A DNA stretch of 45,446 bases from a virus, in IMG/VR virus record IMGVR_UViG_3300044908_000046, positions 1 through 45,446 of that record; one strand, written 5' to 3'. The notes beneath the pieces are model-generated. The model was not told where the DNA came from and did not search any database. It saw only the letters and a program-made list of their open reading frames with translations. Within the stretch, counting starts at the first letter, position 1; each line of letters starts with the position of its first letter. The translations under genes were made by a program, and so were the position numbers. Positions 12,388 through 20,790 of this stretch are shown piece by piece.

Positions 12388-14840
12388 CCGCTAGCCAAGG
12401 ATCGCAAGACCCTGAGCAGCAAGACCAGCAGGAACAGAAGTTCCAGCCGGGAGAACTTTGTTCCGTCGATGCAACCGACAACCGCGTCGAGATCGCTGAC
12501 GATGACGAAGAGGCGGAAGCCAAGCGCACCTGCATCAAGCATCTGTGCTCGCGGGTAGCGCAGCGGGACATGGTGAGCCGCCGCTTGGAAGTCCGGGACG
12601 CCTGGAAAGCGCGCTACTTCTACCGCGGCAACCAGCACTTGCTCGACGGCCCCAAAGGGACTCTCGTAACTCCTTCGATGGTCAGCCTTGGCGGGCAAAG
12701 CTTTGACGACCACAACGACGAAACAAACATCTACTTGGGATTTGGGGACATCCTTGGCGCGGCTCTGACCGCTGCACTGCCTGCTGTCCGGTTCGAGCCC
12801 GAAGATCCGACCAACGCCAGCGACATCTCAGCCAGTGAGAATGCCGAAAAGGCCCGCCAACTGATCGAGCGCAACAACGACATGCTGACGGTCTTGGCCG
12901 ACCTTTCGCGGTATCTCTACACCGATGGACGATGCGTTCTTGAAGCGAGACATGTTCTCGACGGGCAGCGCTTCGGCTATTCGAATCCGGGCGTAACCGA
13001 AGAGCAGGAAGAAGTAGCCTATTTGCCGGAGCAGGGCGAGAATCCCACGCCGCAGGAAAGCGGGCAAGCGGGGACAGGCGTGCCGCGAGGCTCGGAAGTC
13101 ATTACTTGCTACGGAGTGCTCGAATCGAAAGTCGCCGTCCAGTCGAACTGCCTTGCAGACACTTCTTACCTGCAAATCAGCAAAGAGGGCGACATAACGA
13201 AGTTCAAGACGGAGTACCCCGACAAGGCCGATGAAATCAAAGCCGGGCAATCGCCTACGGCGGAATCCGAGTACGAACGTCTGGCCAGAACAGCGATTAT
13301 GATGGGGATGCGGCCATCGGGGCAGAACCGCGACTCGATGGCGCACAACGCCACCAAGCAACGCACCTGGATGCGGCCGGAGTTTTACACCGAAGAGGAA
13401 GACGACGATCTGAGAAACTGGCTGTACCAGGAGTTTCCCAAAGGGCTCATGGCCGTCATGGTTGGCCAGACGCTTTGCGAGCAGCGAAACGAATCCATGG
13501 ACGACCATCTGACGCTGATCCATGCCCGGTCGGGAGACGGCGCGCACCGGCCAGCGCTAGGCAGTCCGGTCATTCCCATCCAGGAGAAGCTGAACGATTG
13601 CGTAGAACTGACGCACGAAAGCTTCATGCACCTGATCCCTCGGGTTTGGGTAGGCTCGGAGATTGATGTTGCGGCGTTGCAGGATGCGGAGCGCCGACCA
13701 GGGCAGTACTTGAAGGCTCCGAAAGTCACCGGCAAAGGCACCGCCGACCTGTTTTTCACCGAGCAGCAAATCGAAATTGCTCAAGGCATGATTCAGTACA
13801 TGCAATGGCTGTTTGGCGAAGCTCCGCAATTCCTTTGTGGAGGAAGCCCAGCTCTTTTTGGCGGAGACACGCAAGGCAACAACACGCTTGGAGGAATCAC
13901 CATTCAGCGCGACCAGGCGCTCGGGCGAGTGGGACTGACCTGGCGGAACATCCGCGGCGGCTATGCCAATCTGATTCGCCAAGCGGTGCAAGCTGCAGCC
14001 ACGTACCGCGAAGAGACCATGACTGGAACCGTTCCAGGCCAAGGCAAGCAGATGCAAAAGCTGGCCATCGACCCGAACGACCTCAAAGGGAACATCAGGT
14101 GCTTCCCCGACCAGGACGACAATTTCCCCGAGAGCTGGGTAGCGAAACGCGCAGTCTGGAACAACGTGATCGGCATGGCGGCAAAGAATCCTCTGCTGGC
14201 CAAAGTCTTGAGCACCGCGCGCAACATGATGCTGGCCAAGGACAAAGCCGGCCTGCCGGAAATGGTCATTCCTGGAGCGGACTCCAGCGAAAAGCAGATG
14301 GGCGAGATTCAGATTCTCTTGCAATCGGCCCCGGATCCCAATCCCGCCCTACAGCAAGCCCAGCAAAAGATTCAGCAAGCGGCCATCGAGGCTCAGCAGA
14401 AGGGAATTCCCATTCCACCCGAAGCAGCGCAGCAGGCCCAGCAGCAACTCGCACAAATCCCGCAAGTCATTTCCACGGTAAAACTCGGCAAGCTTGACGA
14501 TCACGCCGGGGAGATGAATGAAATCGAAACGTGGGCGAGATCGAGCGACGGAATCCGAGCGGCAGCGGAGCAGCCCGAAGGCTATGAAAACGTGATGACG
14601 CACTACGACGAGCACGCCGCGGCGCTCAAGGCTCAGCAGGCAGGCAACCAACCGCAAGGCAAGCCGCCCAGCGATTCCTTGACTGTAAATTTCAAAGACC
14701 TCCCGATTGATGGTAAAGTCCAAGCCGCCGGGAAGGTTGGCATCCAACTCGATGCTGGTAAAATGCAAGCCGAAGAGCAGCAGGAAGACGCCAAGGAATT
14801 GGCGGTTAAAGCAGCGCAAAAACCGCCGATGATTCAATGA
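12366..14840 (+). CDS. Portal protein
   Basis: A large protein of about 824 aa between TerL and scaffold, which is where a portal is expected. It has an acidic, Gln-rich N-terminus, a central body (DAWKARYFYRGNQHLLDG, later a long helical region with ITIQRDQALGRVGLTWRNI) and a Gln-rich helical C-terminus (QQAQQKIQQAAIEAQQKG) like podoviral portals. The start is uncertain. No ATG or GTG occurs between 12147 and 12570 in a sensible place. CTG 12366, after AGGA, gives PNTEELAASQ. ATG 12570 would remove 68 residues. The dodecameric portal forms the DNA channel. Confidence 0.75.
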   Translation: MPNTEELAASQGSQDPEQQDQQEQKFQPGELCSVDATDNRVEIADDDEEAEAKRTCIKHLCSRVAQRDMVSRRLEVRDAWKARYFYRGNQHLLDGPKGTLVTPSMVSLGGQSFDDHNDETNIYLGFGDILGAALTAALPAVRFEPEDPTNASDISASENAEKARQLIERNNDMLTVLADLSRYLYTDGRCVLEARHVLDGQRFGYSNPGVTEEQEEVAYLPEQGENPTPQESGQAGTGVPRGSEVITCYGVLESKVAVQSNCLADTSYLQISKEGDITKFKTEYPDKADEIKAGQSPTAESEYERLARTAIMMGMRPSGQNRDSMAHNATKQRTWMRPEFYTEEEDDDLRNWLYQEFPKGLMAVMVGQTLCEQRNESMDDHLTLIHARSGDGAHRPALGSPVIPIQEKLNDCVELTHESFMHLIPRVWVGSEIDVAALQDAERRPGQYLKAPKVTGKGTADLFFTEQQIEIAQGMIQYMQWLFGEAPQFLCGGSPALFGGDTQGNNTLGGITIQRDQALGRVGLTWRNIRGGYANLIRQAVQAAATYREETMTGTVPGQGKQMQKLAIDPNDLKGNIRCFPDQDDNFPESWVAKRAVWNNVIGMAAKNPLLAKVLSTARNMMLAKDKAGLPEMVIPGADSSEKQMGEIQILLQSAPDPNPALQQAQQKIQQAAIEAQQKGIPIPPEAAQQAQQQLAQIPQVISTVKLGKLDDHAGEMNEIETWARSSDGIRAAAEQPEGYENVMTHYDEHAAALKAQQAGNQPQGKPPSDSLTVNFKDLPIDGKVQAAGKVGIQLDAGKMQAEEQQEDAKELAVKAAQKPPMIQ

Positions 14841-15121
14841 AGACCGAAAACGCTTTTATTATGTATTCTGGCGAGTTCGAAAGCGACGGCGCCGAGCTGT
14901 ACAGCCTGAACGGGCAGAGGTTGTTTCCTCTTATTGGCCCAAGCGGCGGTCTCAAAGCGGTTATGGCTTTTTATGTCTGGGATGGCAACCCGACCGATAA
15001 ACCACTGGACGAAGTCGGTGTTCGCGGCGAGATTTTGATGAATGACACAGAGGAGAACGTCGAAAAGGTAGTTCGGGAAACGTTCGCTAAATTCCGTTTG
15101 AAACAAAAGGAGAAAAAGTAA
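14837..15121 (+). CDS. Small protein resembling the coat protein C-terminus
   Basis: A 94-aa protein. Residues about 22-60 (Y-S-L-NGQ-RLFPLIGPSGGLKAV, then FYVWDGN) align closely with the last part of the major capsid protein (Y-D-V-NGQ-TTFPTIGPSGGLNAS, then FYHVWAGN). The C-terminus is a charged helix (EKVVRETFAKFRLKQKEKK). ATG 14837 overlaps the portal stop as ATGA. It may be a diverged duplication that contacts capsid subunits, for example as assembly or decoration factor. That role is inference. Confidence 0.65.
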   Translation: MKTENAFIMYSGEFESDGAELYSLNGQRLFPLIGPSGGLKAVMAFYVWDGNPTDKPLDEVGVRGEILMNDTEENVEKVVRETFAKFRLKQKEKK

Positions 15122-15444
15122 TGACGACACAAGCACCTCCAGCACCGCCTGTACCGACCGCACCGCATGGACATGCACCTTCAGCAACTCCGGTCGATCC
15201 CAAAATCGCAGCAGCCGCCGCTGCCGATGCCGCCGCCAAAGCGGAAGCCGCCCGCAAGGCCGCGCTTGTGGCTTCAACCGCCCCGGCACCGCCACTCACC
15301 GCCGTTGACATCATGGGCCGCGTCCGCGAACAGTTGGCGTTTATGAAGAATCCCAACAACACTTCGGACATGACCTACAAAGGCTGTGACCGCATTGAAG
15401 CGTTGCTGGAGCTTCTCGACCCGTTGCTGCCTGTGGTGAAGTAG
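15121..15444 (+). CDS. Ala/Pro-rich head-region protein
   Basis: A 107-aa protein. Residues 1-60 are low-complexity Ala/Pro (including a run of AAAAAADAAAKAEAARKAA). The C-terminal part is a compact helical segment (DIMGRVREQLAFMKN, then DRIEALLELLDPLLPVV). It starts at ATG 15121 in a TAATG overlap. Possible assembly accessory; not recognised. Confidence 0.6.
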   Translation: MTTQAPPAPPVPTAPHGHAPSATPVDPKIAAAAAADAAAKAEAARKAALVASTAPAPPLTAVDIMGRVREQLAFMKNPNNTSDMTYKGCDRIEALLELLDPLLPVVK

Positions 15445-15480
15445 CGTCAATTCAGGGGACAGGGAAGAAAGGAGTAGCCC

Positions 15481-16740
15481 GTGGATGGCGAAGACCTCGA
15501 AGTTCTTGACGTTGGTGAATCAGGTGATGAAGGGTCGTCAGCCCAAGACGTTCAGGTGGGCGATGAACCCGGAGCAGGAGACAGCGCTTCTGAAGGCGAT
15601 AGTGAGGCGTCTCAGGAAGAATCTCAGGAGCAAGCTGGACAAGATGCTGCTGACAAAGGTGACGGGCGCAAAGTCGCAGCAGTCGTCCGGCAACACCTGG
15701 CCGAAGTCAAGAAGACCAACCCAGTCCTTGCCAAAGAGCTTGAGCGCATCTACTGGAAAGGCCAAGCGATCGACAAGCTTGGCACGACTCAGGAACTCAC
15801 TGCGCTCAAAGAAGCGGTAGAACTGCATGGCGGCGTGGAAGGGCTCAGTCAGATGGCTGAGGAAGTCCAGGCTGGGCGGCAGCTCGAGGAAGGCTTCAAG
15901 CGCGGCGATCCGAAAGTCATTGAAGGCTGGGCCACCGACTTCCCTGACGGGTTCAAGAAGCTTGTTCTGCCGGCGCTTGACCGCCTGGAGCGCATGGACC
16001 CGGCCTTTCACGAGCAGGCCGTTTCGACTGTCTCAACCAAGTTCCTTGAAAAGTACGGAGTCTTCGATGCCGTGGGGCAGATGGGCGAAGCCCTGCGCAA
16101 CGGCAAGACCGACGACGCCATACGCCTCTATAACGATCTGGTTGGCAAAGTGTTTCAGCCCATGCGGGGGCTGGCGACAAAAGCCGCTACGGACCCGCTG
16201 GCCAGCGAACGCGAGCAGATCAACTCGCAGAGAGAAGAGCTTGCCAAGCAGGAAAAGGCGCAGTTCTACGGCTCGGTACGCTCTGAAGTCAATCAGCAGG
16301 TTGGCCGGGCGATGAACGCGGAGATTGGGAAGCTTCTCAGGGGCCGGAAACTCGATCCCGAGATGGGCAACCGGGTGCGCTCGGAAGTGACCGAAGAGAT
16401 CAAGAAGCTTCTGGTAGCGCAAGCGGACTACGCCAAGAGATATGAAACCATCATGGGCGCAGGCAACCGCGACAAGGCTATAAAGTTTATTGTGGACAAC
16501 GCTCAACGCAACATGCCCAAAGCCGTGCAGACGGTTCTGAAGTATCGGAACCTGCTGGGGACGAACAGCAACGGCGCGCGTCCACCGGCAAAGGTTGCAC
16601 CGAAAGGCGCACCGCAAACGGTCGTCGGTCGGCCCAGCATTGCCGATGTGGACTTCACGAAAACGGACAAAGCCACGTTTCTCGGCTCGCGGCAGCATGG
16701 CAGAGCGTTTCTGAGAAGCGGAAAGATTGCAACCTGGTGA
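15481..16740 (+). CDS. Scaffolding protein (candidate)
   Basis: A 419-aa protein immediately before the capsid gene. The first 60 residues are strongly acidic and Ser/Glu/Gln-rich, and the rest is helical and charged, with a coiled-coil at about 240-300 (REQINSQREELAKQEKAQF). This layout and location match phage scaffolds, which fill the procapsid and then leave. No protease triad is visible. GTG 15481 follows AGGAG. Confidence 0.7.
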   Translation: MDGEDLEVLDVGESGDEGSSAQDVQVGDEPGAGDSASEGDSEASQEESQEQAGQDAADKGDGRKVAAVVRQHLAEVKKTNPVLAKELERIYWKGQAIDKLGTTQELTALKEAVELHGGVEGLSQMAEEVQAGRQLEEGFKRGDPKVIEGWATDFPDGFKKLVLPALDRLERMDPAFHEQAVSTVSTKFLEKYGVFDAVGQMGEALRNGKTDDAIRLYNDLVGKVFQPMRGLATKAATDPLASEREQINSQREELAKQEKAQFYGSVRSEVNQQVGRAMNAEIGKLLRGRKLDPEMGNRVRSEVTEEIKKLLVAQADYAKRYETIMGAGNRDKAIKFIVDNAQRNMPKAVQTVLKYRNLLGTNSNGARPPAKVAPKGAPQTVVGRPSIADVDFTKTDKATFLGSRQHGRAFLRSGKIATW

Positions 16741-16741
16741 A

Positions 16742-16924
16742 ATGGAAAAGCCTGATGCGCAGAAACTCAGCCATGAATCCGTTGGATATGAGCAGCCGTC
16801 ACAGCATACGTTTCAGCGCTGTAGCAAATGTGTTCATTTTATCGACGCCAAGCCGCCAAGATGTGAAGGCGTGAAGTCACCCATCCAGGCAACGTCTTGG
16901 TGCAAACGATATTCTCGTTCCTAG
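16742..16924 (+). CDS. Small C-x2-C-x2-F Cys protein ahead of the coat gene
   Basis: A 60-aa protein. RCSKCVHFIDAKPPRCEGV, then SWCKRY, matches the short four-Cys pattern C-x2-C-x2-F...C...W-C-x2-[FY] seen in small proteins of podoviral head modules and sometimes annotated as HiPIP-like. A metal site is likely. ATG 16742 overlaps the scaffold stop by 1-2 bases; GGTGAA precedes it. Confidence 0.6.
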   Translation: MEKPDAQKLSHESVGYEQPSQHTFQRCSKCVHFIDAKPPRCEGVKSPIQATSWCKRYSRS

Positions 16925-16996
16925 CCAGCGCTTCGTGATCGCGGGCCTCACGTTAAACACGCAGGGCAGCAAACGCTAGCGAACGGATTGCAGCAA

Positions 16997-17012
16997 CCCT
17001 TCTACGGAAGGG
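16997..17012 (+). other. UACG tetraloop hairpin upstream of the coat gene
   Basis: CCCTTC (16997-17002), loop TACG, GAAGGG (17007-17012). A 6-bp stem closed by C(UACG)G belongs to the very stable UNCG family. No T-run follows, so it is not a terminator. It may stabilise or mark a processed 5' end of coat mRNA. The 178-base interval 16925-17102 otherwise shows only an isolated CGCTAGCG palindrome (16974-16981) and no gene. Confidence 0.45.
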
Positions 17013-17102
17013 CACTACAAGCTAAACACCGCCCAGAGCGAAGGGCGCGCCAGGGGAAGCGCAAATCGCGGCAAGTAAGTCCACGAATCAAAGGAGTTGC
17101 CT

Positions 17103-18437
17103 ATGGCAGCTCTATCAGAAACGAGTATCGAGGCGGTCGAGCTCGAGACAGTAAGAGACGATGTTCCAGATCTCATGCTGACCGAGGACACGCTTTACAG
17201 CCGTCTCAAAAAAGCGGGCCGCATGCTTCCCATGTCCACCTCTACCGGAGGCGGACCGGGAACAGGAAACTTGTGGGACCCGACGGGCCGACCTTCCCTG
17301 CGTATTCCCATGCGCATCAAGGCAGGCTCGGCATTCCTGCAGTTCGCCGCGGACGGCGGCGATATGGGCCGCGGCACGGGTTCGGCTTACGCAGCGCAGT
17401 TTCTCTTGCCGGTAGCTTTTGCAGAAGCCTGCGAGATTACCGCGCAAGCCGTATGGTCATCCGACTCCGGCAAAAAGTCCCGCATCAACGTCAAAGCCAC
17501 GGAGTTCACCCACACCAACGAGCAATTCAAATCCAACCTGGATGCAGCTTTCCAGGGTGATGGCTCGGGAACCCTCGACACCGTCGTTCTCCCGGCTTCG
17601 GGCGGAGGCGCGGCTGGACCTTCGTTCTCGAACACAACCGTCGTCAACGCGAATCAGTTTTTCGATAACCAAGTCGTGCAAGTCTTTCCGGCAGTCGGAG
17701 GAGTAGCGCGGGGCAGTTTCCAAATCTCCTTCGTTGACGGCGTGACGAACACGCTTTGGTCCGCAGACGCTTTGCCTCCAGGCACGGCAGCGGGCGACAT
17801 CCTGGTCATCAACGGCGCAACCGGAGCGGCGGGCACCTCGATCATGGGTATCCGCAGTTACCAGGTAAACGGCAACGGCGGGACTTTGAACGGTCTAGCC
17901 CGCGCAAACTATCCTGGCAGGCTTTCCACTCCACAAGTCAACCTTGGCGGGGCTTTCATCACCGAAGCCACTGGCCGTTTCGTTACCAGCAAAATCAGCC
18001 TGGCGCTCGGGACAGAATCCCCGGCGCTTGCCGATCTCATCTGGTACATGAACGTGGACCAGGCGGCGGCGGTTGAGAATCTTGCCGTGCAAGTGGCCAT
18101 CACCAACCAGCAGGAAATCAAGGGCAACAGTTCGCAAGACATGCTGAAGCGCAACACGCCGAAAACGTTTGTCGATTACGACATCGTGCGCAGCGTTCAC
18201 GCTTTGCCGGGGCGCATCGATGCGCTCTGCCTACGCTACTGGGGAATGGGAGAGTTAAAGGCCCCAGACCTCTACGATGTCAATGGCCAAACGACATTTC
18301 CAACCATCGGGCCGTCAGGCGGACTCAACGCAAGTACCATTTTCTATCATGTATGGGCCGGAAATATCTTTTCTTCCAATGTGCGCGCTGGTGCGATTAT
18401 TCTGAACGCGCAAATTCCTACAGGCGTGTTCGGCTGA
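17103..18437 (+). CDS. Major capsid protein
   Basis: A 444-aa protein starting at ATG 17103 with a strong AAAGGAG site eight bases before it, suggesting high expression. It has a coat-like helix near the N-terminus (YSRLKKAGRMLP), a central insertion-like beta region rich in Gly/Ala (about 170-260), and an HK97-fold-like C-terminal half ending FPTIGPSGGLNAS...FYHVWAGN. It lies directly after the scaffold candidate, flanked by a hairpin and a terminator. No N-terminal delta domain or cleavage site is apparent. The exact coat family is not certain. Confidence 0.8.
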   Translation: MAALSETSIEAVELETVRDDVPDLMLTEDTLYSRLKKAGRMLPMSTSTGGGPGTGNLWDPTGRPSLRIPMRIKAGSAFLQFAADGGDMGRGTGSAYAAQFLLPVAFAEACEITAQAVWSSDSGKKSRINVKATEFTHTNEQFKSNLDAAFQGDGSGTLDTVVLPASGGGAAGPSFSNTTVVNANQFFDNQVVQVFPAVGGVARGSFQISFVDGVTNTLWSADALPPGTAAGDILVINGATGAAGTSIMGIRSYQVNGNGGTLNGLARANYPGRLSTPQVNLGGAFITEATGRFVTSKISLALGTESPALADLIWYMNVDQAAAVENLAVQVAITNQQEIKGNSSQDMLKRNTPKTFVDYDIVRSVHALPGRIDALCLRYWGMGELKAPDLYDVNGQTTFPTIGPSGGLNASTIFYHVWAGNIFSSNVRAGAIILNAQIPTGVFG

Positions 18438-18452
18438 TAACTTTTGCGGCCC

Positions 18453-18480
18453 GGAGAGAGCCGAAATCTCTCCAACTTTT
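18453..18480 (+). terminator. Terminator-like hairpin after the coat gene
   Basis: GGAGAGA (18453-18459), a 7-base loop, TCTCTCC (18467-18473), then AACTTTT. A leaky terminator here would give more coat mRNA than downstream mRNA. The next ATG (18481) follows directly and has no separate Shine-Dalgarno, so hairpin folding could also hide the only GGAG. Confidence 0.55.
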
Positions 18481-19179
18481 ATGAGAGTCGAAATCATCCG
18501 CCAATCGAAAACCTGTCCAGAAAGCTACGCGAAGTTTCTCGAACGCGTGGGCGGGATGAATCCCTACAGCGAGCCGAACTTCAAATTAGTTTGGGGGCCG
18601 AGTACCACAACGACGATTTGGGGGCAGATGGAAGGCGGCTCCTGTGGCCAGCACATCCAGCTTGAGTTTGGTCCAGACCCCATTTGGCATTTGGTCATGT
18701 ATAAATTTCCAGAGATGTGCGGCCTGTCTCCAGAGCAGTGGTACGAACAGAGTTACGATCCGGTTTCAGGACTCCATTGCTGCGGGGATTATCCTTTCCG
18801 CGGCTACTACTCGCACAACCGGAGACTAAACCAGTTGAACTACCGCATTCTCGAGGAACTCATCCCCAAGATTGACGCTGCTCGCGGCATGACCTTCGCC
18901 GAAAGGAAGCGGCAGATACTCGAAGAGATGGAAGCAGAAAAGCGCGAGTCGCGGCGCATCATCGCGGACGCCTACAGAAATGCAACCCCGGCCTTTGGCG
19001 GAGTCGCGGGCACCTACGAATCGAACCGCGAACAGTGGACCAGAAAATACCAGCACAAGATGACCGCCGCTGAAGCTATGGCTAGACTCAGAAGCCGAAT
19101 CGACCACGCCTTGTGGGCAAAACGGAATCCGCAACTTTCGCAGGAAGAGATCAACCGTCGAGTAATCCAAGGAGCCTAG
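18481..19179 (+). CDS. Hypothetical head/neck protein
   Basis: A 232-aa protein. The N-terminal half has several Cys, Trp and Tyr (MRVEIIRQSKTCPESYAKF, then a GLHCCGDYPFRGYY element) and the C-terminal half is a charged helix (RKRQILEEMEAEKRESRRI). Position between coat and adaptor suggests a neck or assembly role. No family recognised. Confidence 0.6.
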   Translation: MRVEIIRQSKTCPESYAKFLERVGGMNPYSEPNFKLVWGPSTTTTIWGQMEGGSCGQHIQLEFGPDPIWHLVMYKFPEMCGLSPEQWYEQSYDPVSGLHCCGDYPFRGYYSHNRRLNQLNYRILEELIPKIDAARGMTFAERKRQILEEMEAEKRESRRIIADAYRNATPAFGGVAGTYESNREQWTRKYQHKMTAAEAMARLRSRIDHALWAKRNPQLSQEEINRRVIQGA

Positions 19180-19181
19180 AC

Positions 19182-19913
19182 ATGCCAGCACGACCGGACA
19201 TCGCAAGAAACGTGGAAACAGGAATGAACGGAGTAGTCGAGTACCAGCCGAATCCGCTCAACCAGTTTGCCCCGAAATACAAAGTCTACATTTTCAACAT
19301 CGGCCCGATGAAGCACGAAGTCCCGAAAGGCTCTTGGGGAACGTTCAAGATTCCCGCTTGCGAGCCCGGCCAGCGGTACAGCAGGCCGCTGATTCTGCCG
19401 TCCATCTTCCGGTCGAGTTACATGGACGCGGCATCACTTGCCATGAAAACGGACGACATCGAAGGCAAGCACGTGGCGCAAGACATCGTGAATCCCTTCC
19501 TTGGCGGCGATTGGTCGGAAGGCCAAGACCTGACGGAAAAAGGCGTGTTCTGGACGATGAACGAAACGCCGACCGAGGAAGAGTTGGCGACAGCCAGAAC
19601 GAAAATGGAGGCATACGGGCGGAAGCAATTAACGATTGCCACAGAGCTTGAAACAAAGGGACAGCTTGGCGCTATAACGCCAACTATGCGCCTGTTTGCA
19701 ACGTACTTCGGCGAAGACCGTTCTTGGAATAAGATTTACCGGAAGATAGGCGAGTGTCCAATGTGCGGGGAGCCCGCCAAGGAAGGAATTGTGCGCCACA
19801 CGTGCGGGTACATCTTCGACCCGCAAAAAGCGTACGAAGCTGATTTCATAGACGCAGAAAAGCGTGACGAATTGCTCATGCGGCGCGGGCAAGCGCCAAA
19901 GAGCAAGAAATGA
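19182..19913 (+). CDS. Hypothetical head/neck protein with C-terminal zinc ribbon
   Basis: A 243-aa protein starting at ATG 19182 after AAGGAG. The first 120 residues look beta-rich (YKVYIFNIGPMKHEVPKGSW). Near the C-terminus, GECPMCGEPAKEGIVRHTC gives three or four zinc-type Cys/His ligands, followed by YIFDPQKAYEADF and a basic tail. An in-frame start at 19113 would overlap the previous gene. Function unknown. Confidence 0.6.
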   Translation: MPARPDIARNVETGMNGVVEYQPNPLNQFAPKYKVYIFNIGPMKHEVPKGSWGTFKIPACEPGQRYSRPLILPSIFRSSYMDAASLAMKTDDIEGKHVAQDIVNPFLGGDWSEGQDLTEKGVFWTMNETPTEEELATARTKMEAYGRKQLTIATELETKGQLGAITPTMRLFATYFGEDRSWNKIYRKIGECPMCGEPAKEGIVRHTCGYIFDPQKAYEADFIDAEKRDELLMRRGQAPKSKK

Positions 19914-19962
19914 TCTTCGCTGGGCTATGAGAGCTTCCGTACGTATTCCCTGCGCGCGCGAA

Positions 19963-19986
19963 CCTCATTCGCTCAGCGAGGCTTTT
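19963..19986 (+). terminator. Weak terminator-like hairpin before the adaptor gene
   Basis: CCT and CGC segments pair with GCG and AGG around a short loop in 19963-19980, followed by TTTTT. The stem is short and interrupted, so strength is doubtful. It ends two bases before the AAGGAG site of the next gene. Confidence 0.3.
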
Positions 19987-19998
19987 TAAGGAGACGTT

Positions 19999-20790
19999 AT
20001 CAGTAATCTTCAAATCGGCGTGTACCCAACGGTCGAAGGCGTCCTTACGTTTACGAGGGCTATAATCAACGATCAACTTCGCAATAATTCTGGGAGCATT
20101 CTGACAGACAACGCCAGTTTCACTCTCGACTTTGTGAACATGGCGATTGAGGAGTGCCAGACTTATCTGGCCAACAACGGCGTCTCGACGCAGATCGTTG
20201 ATAATTTAGTTCTCACGCCCATTACGCCGACGCCAAACCTCGATCCTGACTGTCAAATATTCATCGGCTACAACGGATACTTTGATGGCTCGGTGATGCA
20301 CGCAACACCAGTGCTTCCTCCAGACGTTATCGTCCCTTTGAAAATCTGGCAGCGGCAAACCGGAAGCGCACAGCAATTCTCGCCGATGAATCCCGCAAAG
20401 GATGGTTTGCGGTCGGCCCAGCCTGGCTCGGTCTTTGGCGAGTGGGAATGGCGGCAAGGGGCTATCTACATGGTTGGCTGCACTACCACACAAGACATTC
20501 GCATCCGCTACGAGCAATCTATTCTTGACTTGACGACCAATACAGGATTCTCCCAGCAAACCATTATGATCCCTCGTTCTCGGCGTGCATTGGGATTCCT
20601 TGTAGCGAAGTATTACGCACTGTCACGCGGCTCGCCGCAAGTTCCGGCAGTTCAAGCCATGGCTGAAGATGCGATGAATCAAATTATTAACCGGGAAATC
20701 CGCGCAGACCAAAGGAATCCGATCCGTCCGCGCGGCTATCGTTCTGGCGGGCGAGTAGATGGAGCCATGGGCGGGAGTAGCTTCCGTTGA
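19999..20790 (+). CDS. Head-tail adaptor-like protein with an apparent ATC start
   Basis: A 263-aa protein reading (M)SNLQIGVYPTVEGVLTFTRA, a typical adaptor opening with the helical pattern NDQLRN...FTLDFVNMAIEECQTYL. The later GEWEWRQGAIYMVG and IRIRYEQSILDL strands fit podoviral neck adaptors. The perfect AAGGAG (19988-19993) is five bases before ATC 19999, and no ATG, GTG or TTG lies in range. GTG 20020 would be 26 bases away. The start therefore appears to be AUC. It would join the portal to the tail nozzle. Confidence 0.6.
   Translation: MSNLQIGVYPTVEGVLTFTRAIINDQLRNNSGSILTDNASFTLDFVNMAIEECQTYLANNGVSTQIVDNLVLTPITPTPNLDPDCQIFIGYNGYFDGSVMHATPVLPPDVIVPLKIWQRQTGSAQQFSPMNPAKDGLRSAQPGSVFGEWEWRQGAIYMVGCTTTQDIRIRYEQSILDLTTNTGFSQQTIMIPRSRRALGFLVAKYYALSRGSPQVPAVQAMAEDAMNQIINREIRADQRNPIRPRGYRSGGRVDGAMGGSSFR

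Noticed and set aside
13557-14324. Minus-strand frame of 255 codons opposite the portal gene
   Set aside because: Antisense shadow in GC-rich coding DNA, opposite a clear gene.
15481-16740. Capsid protease fused to the scaffold candidate
   Set aside because: No Ser-His or Asp-His protease motif is visible, and the coat protein shows no delta domain needing cleavage.
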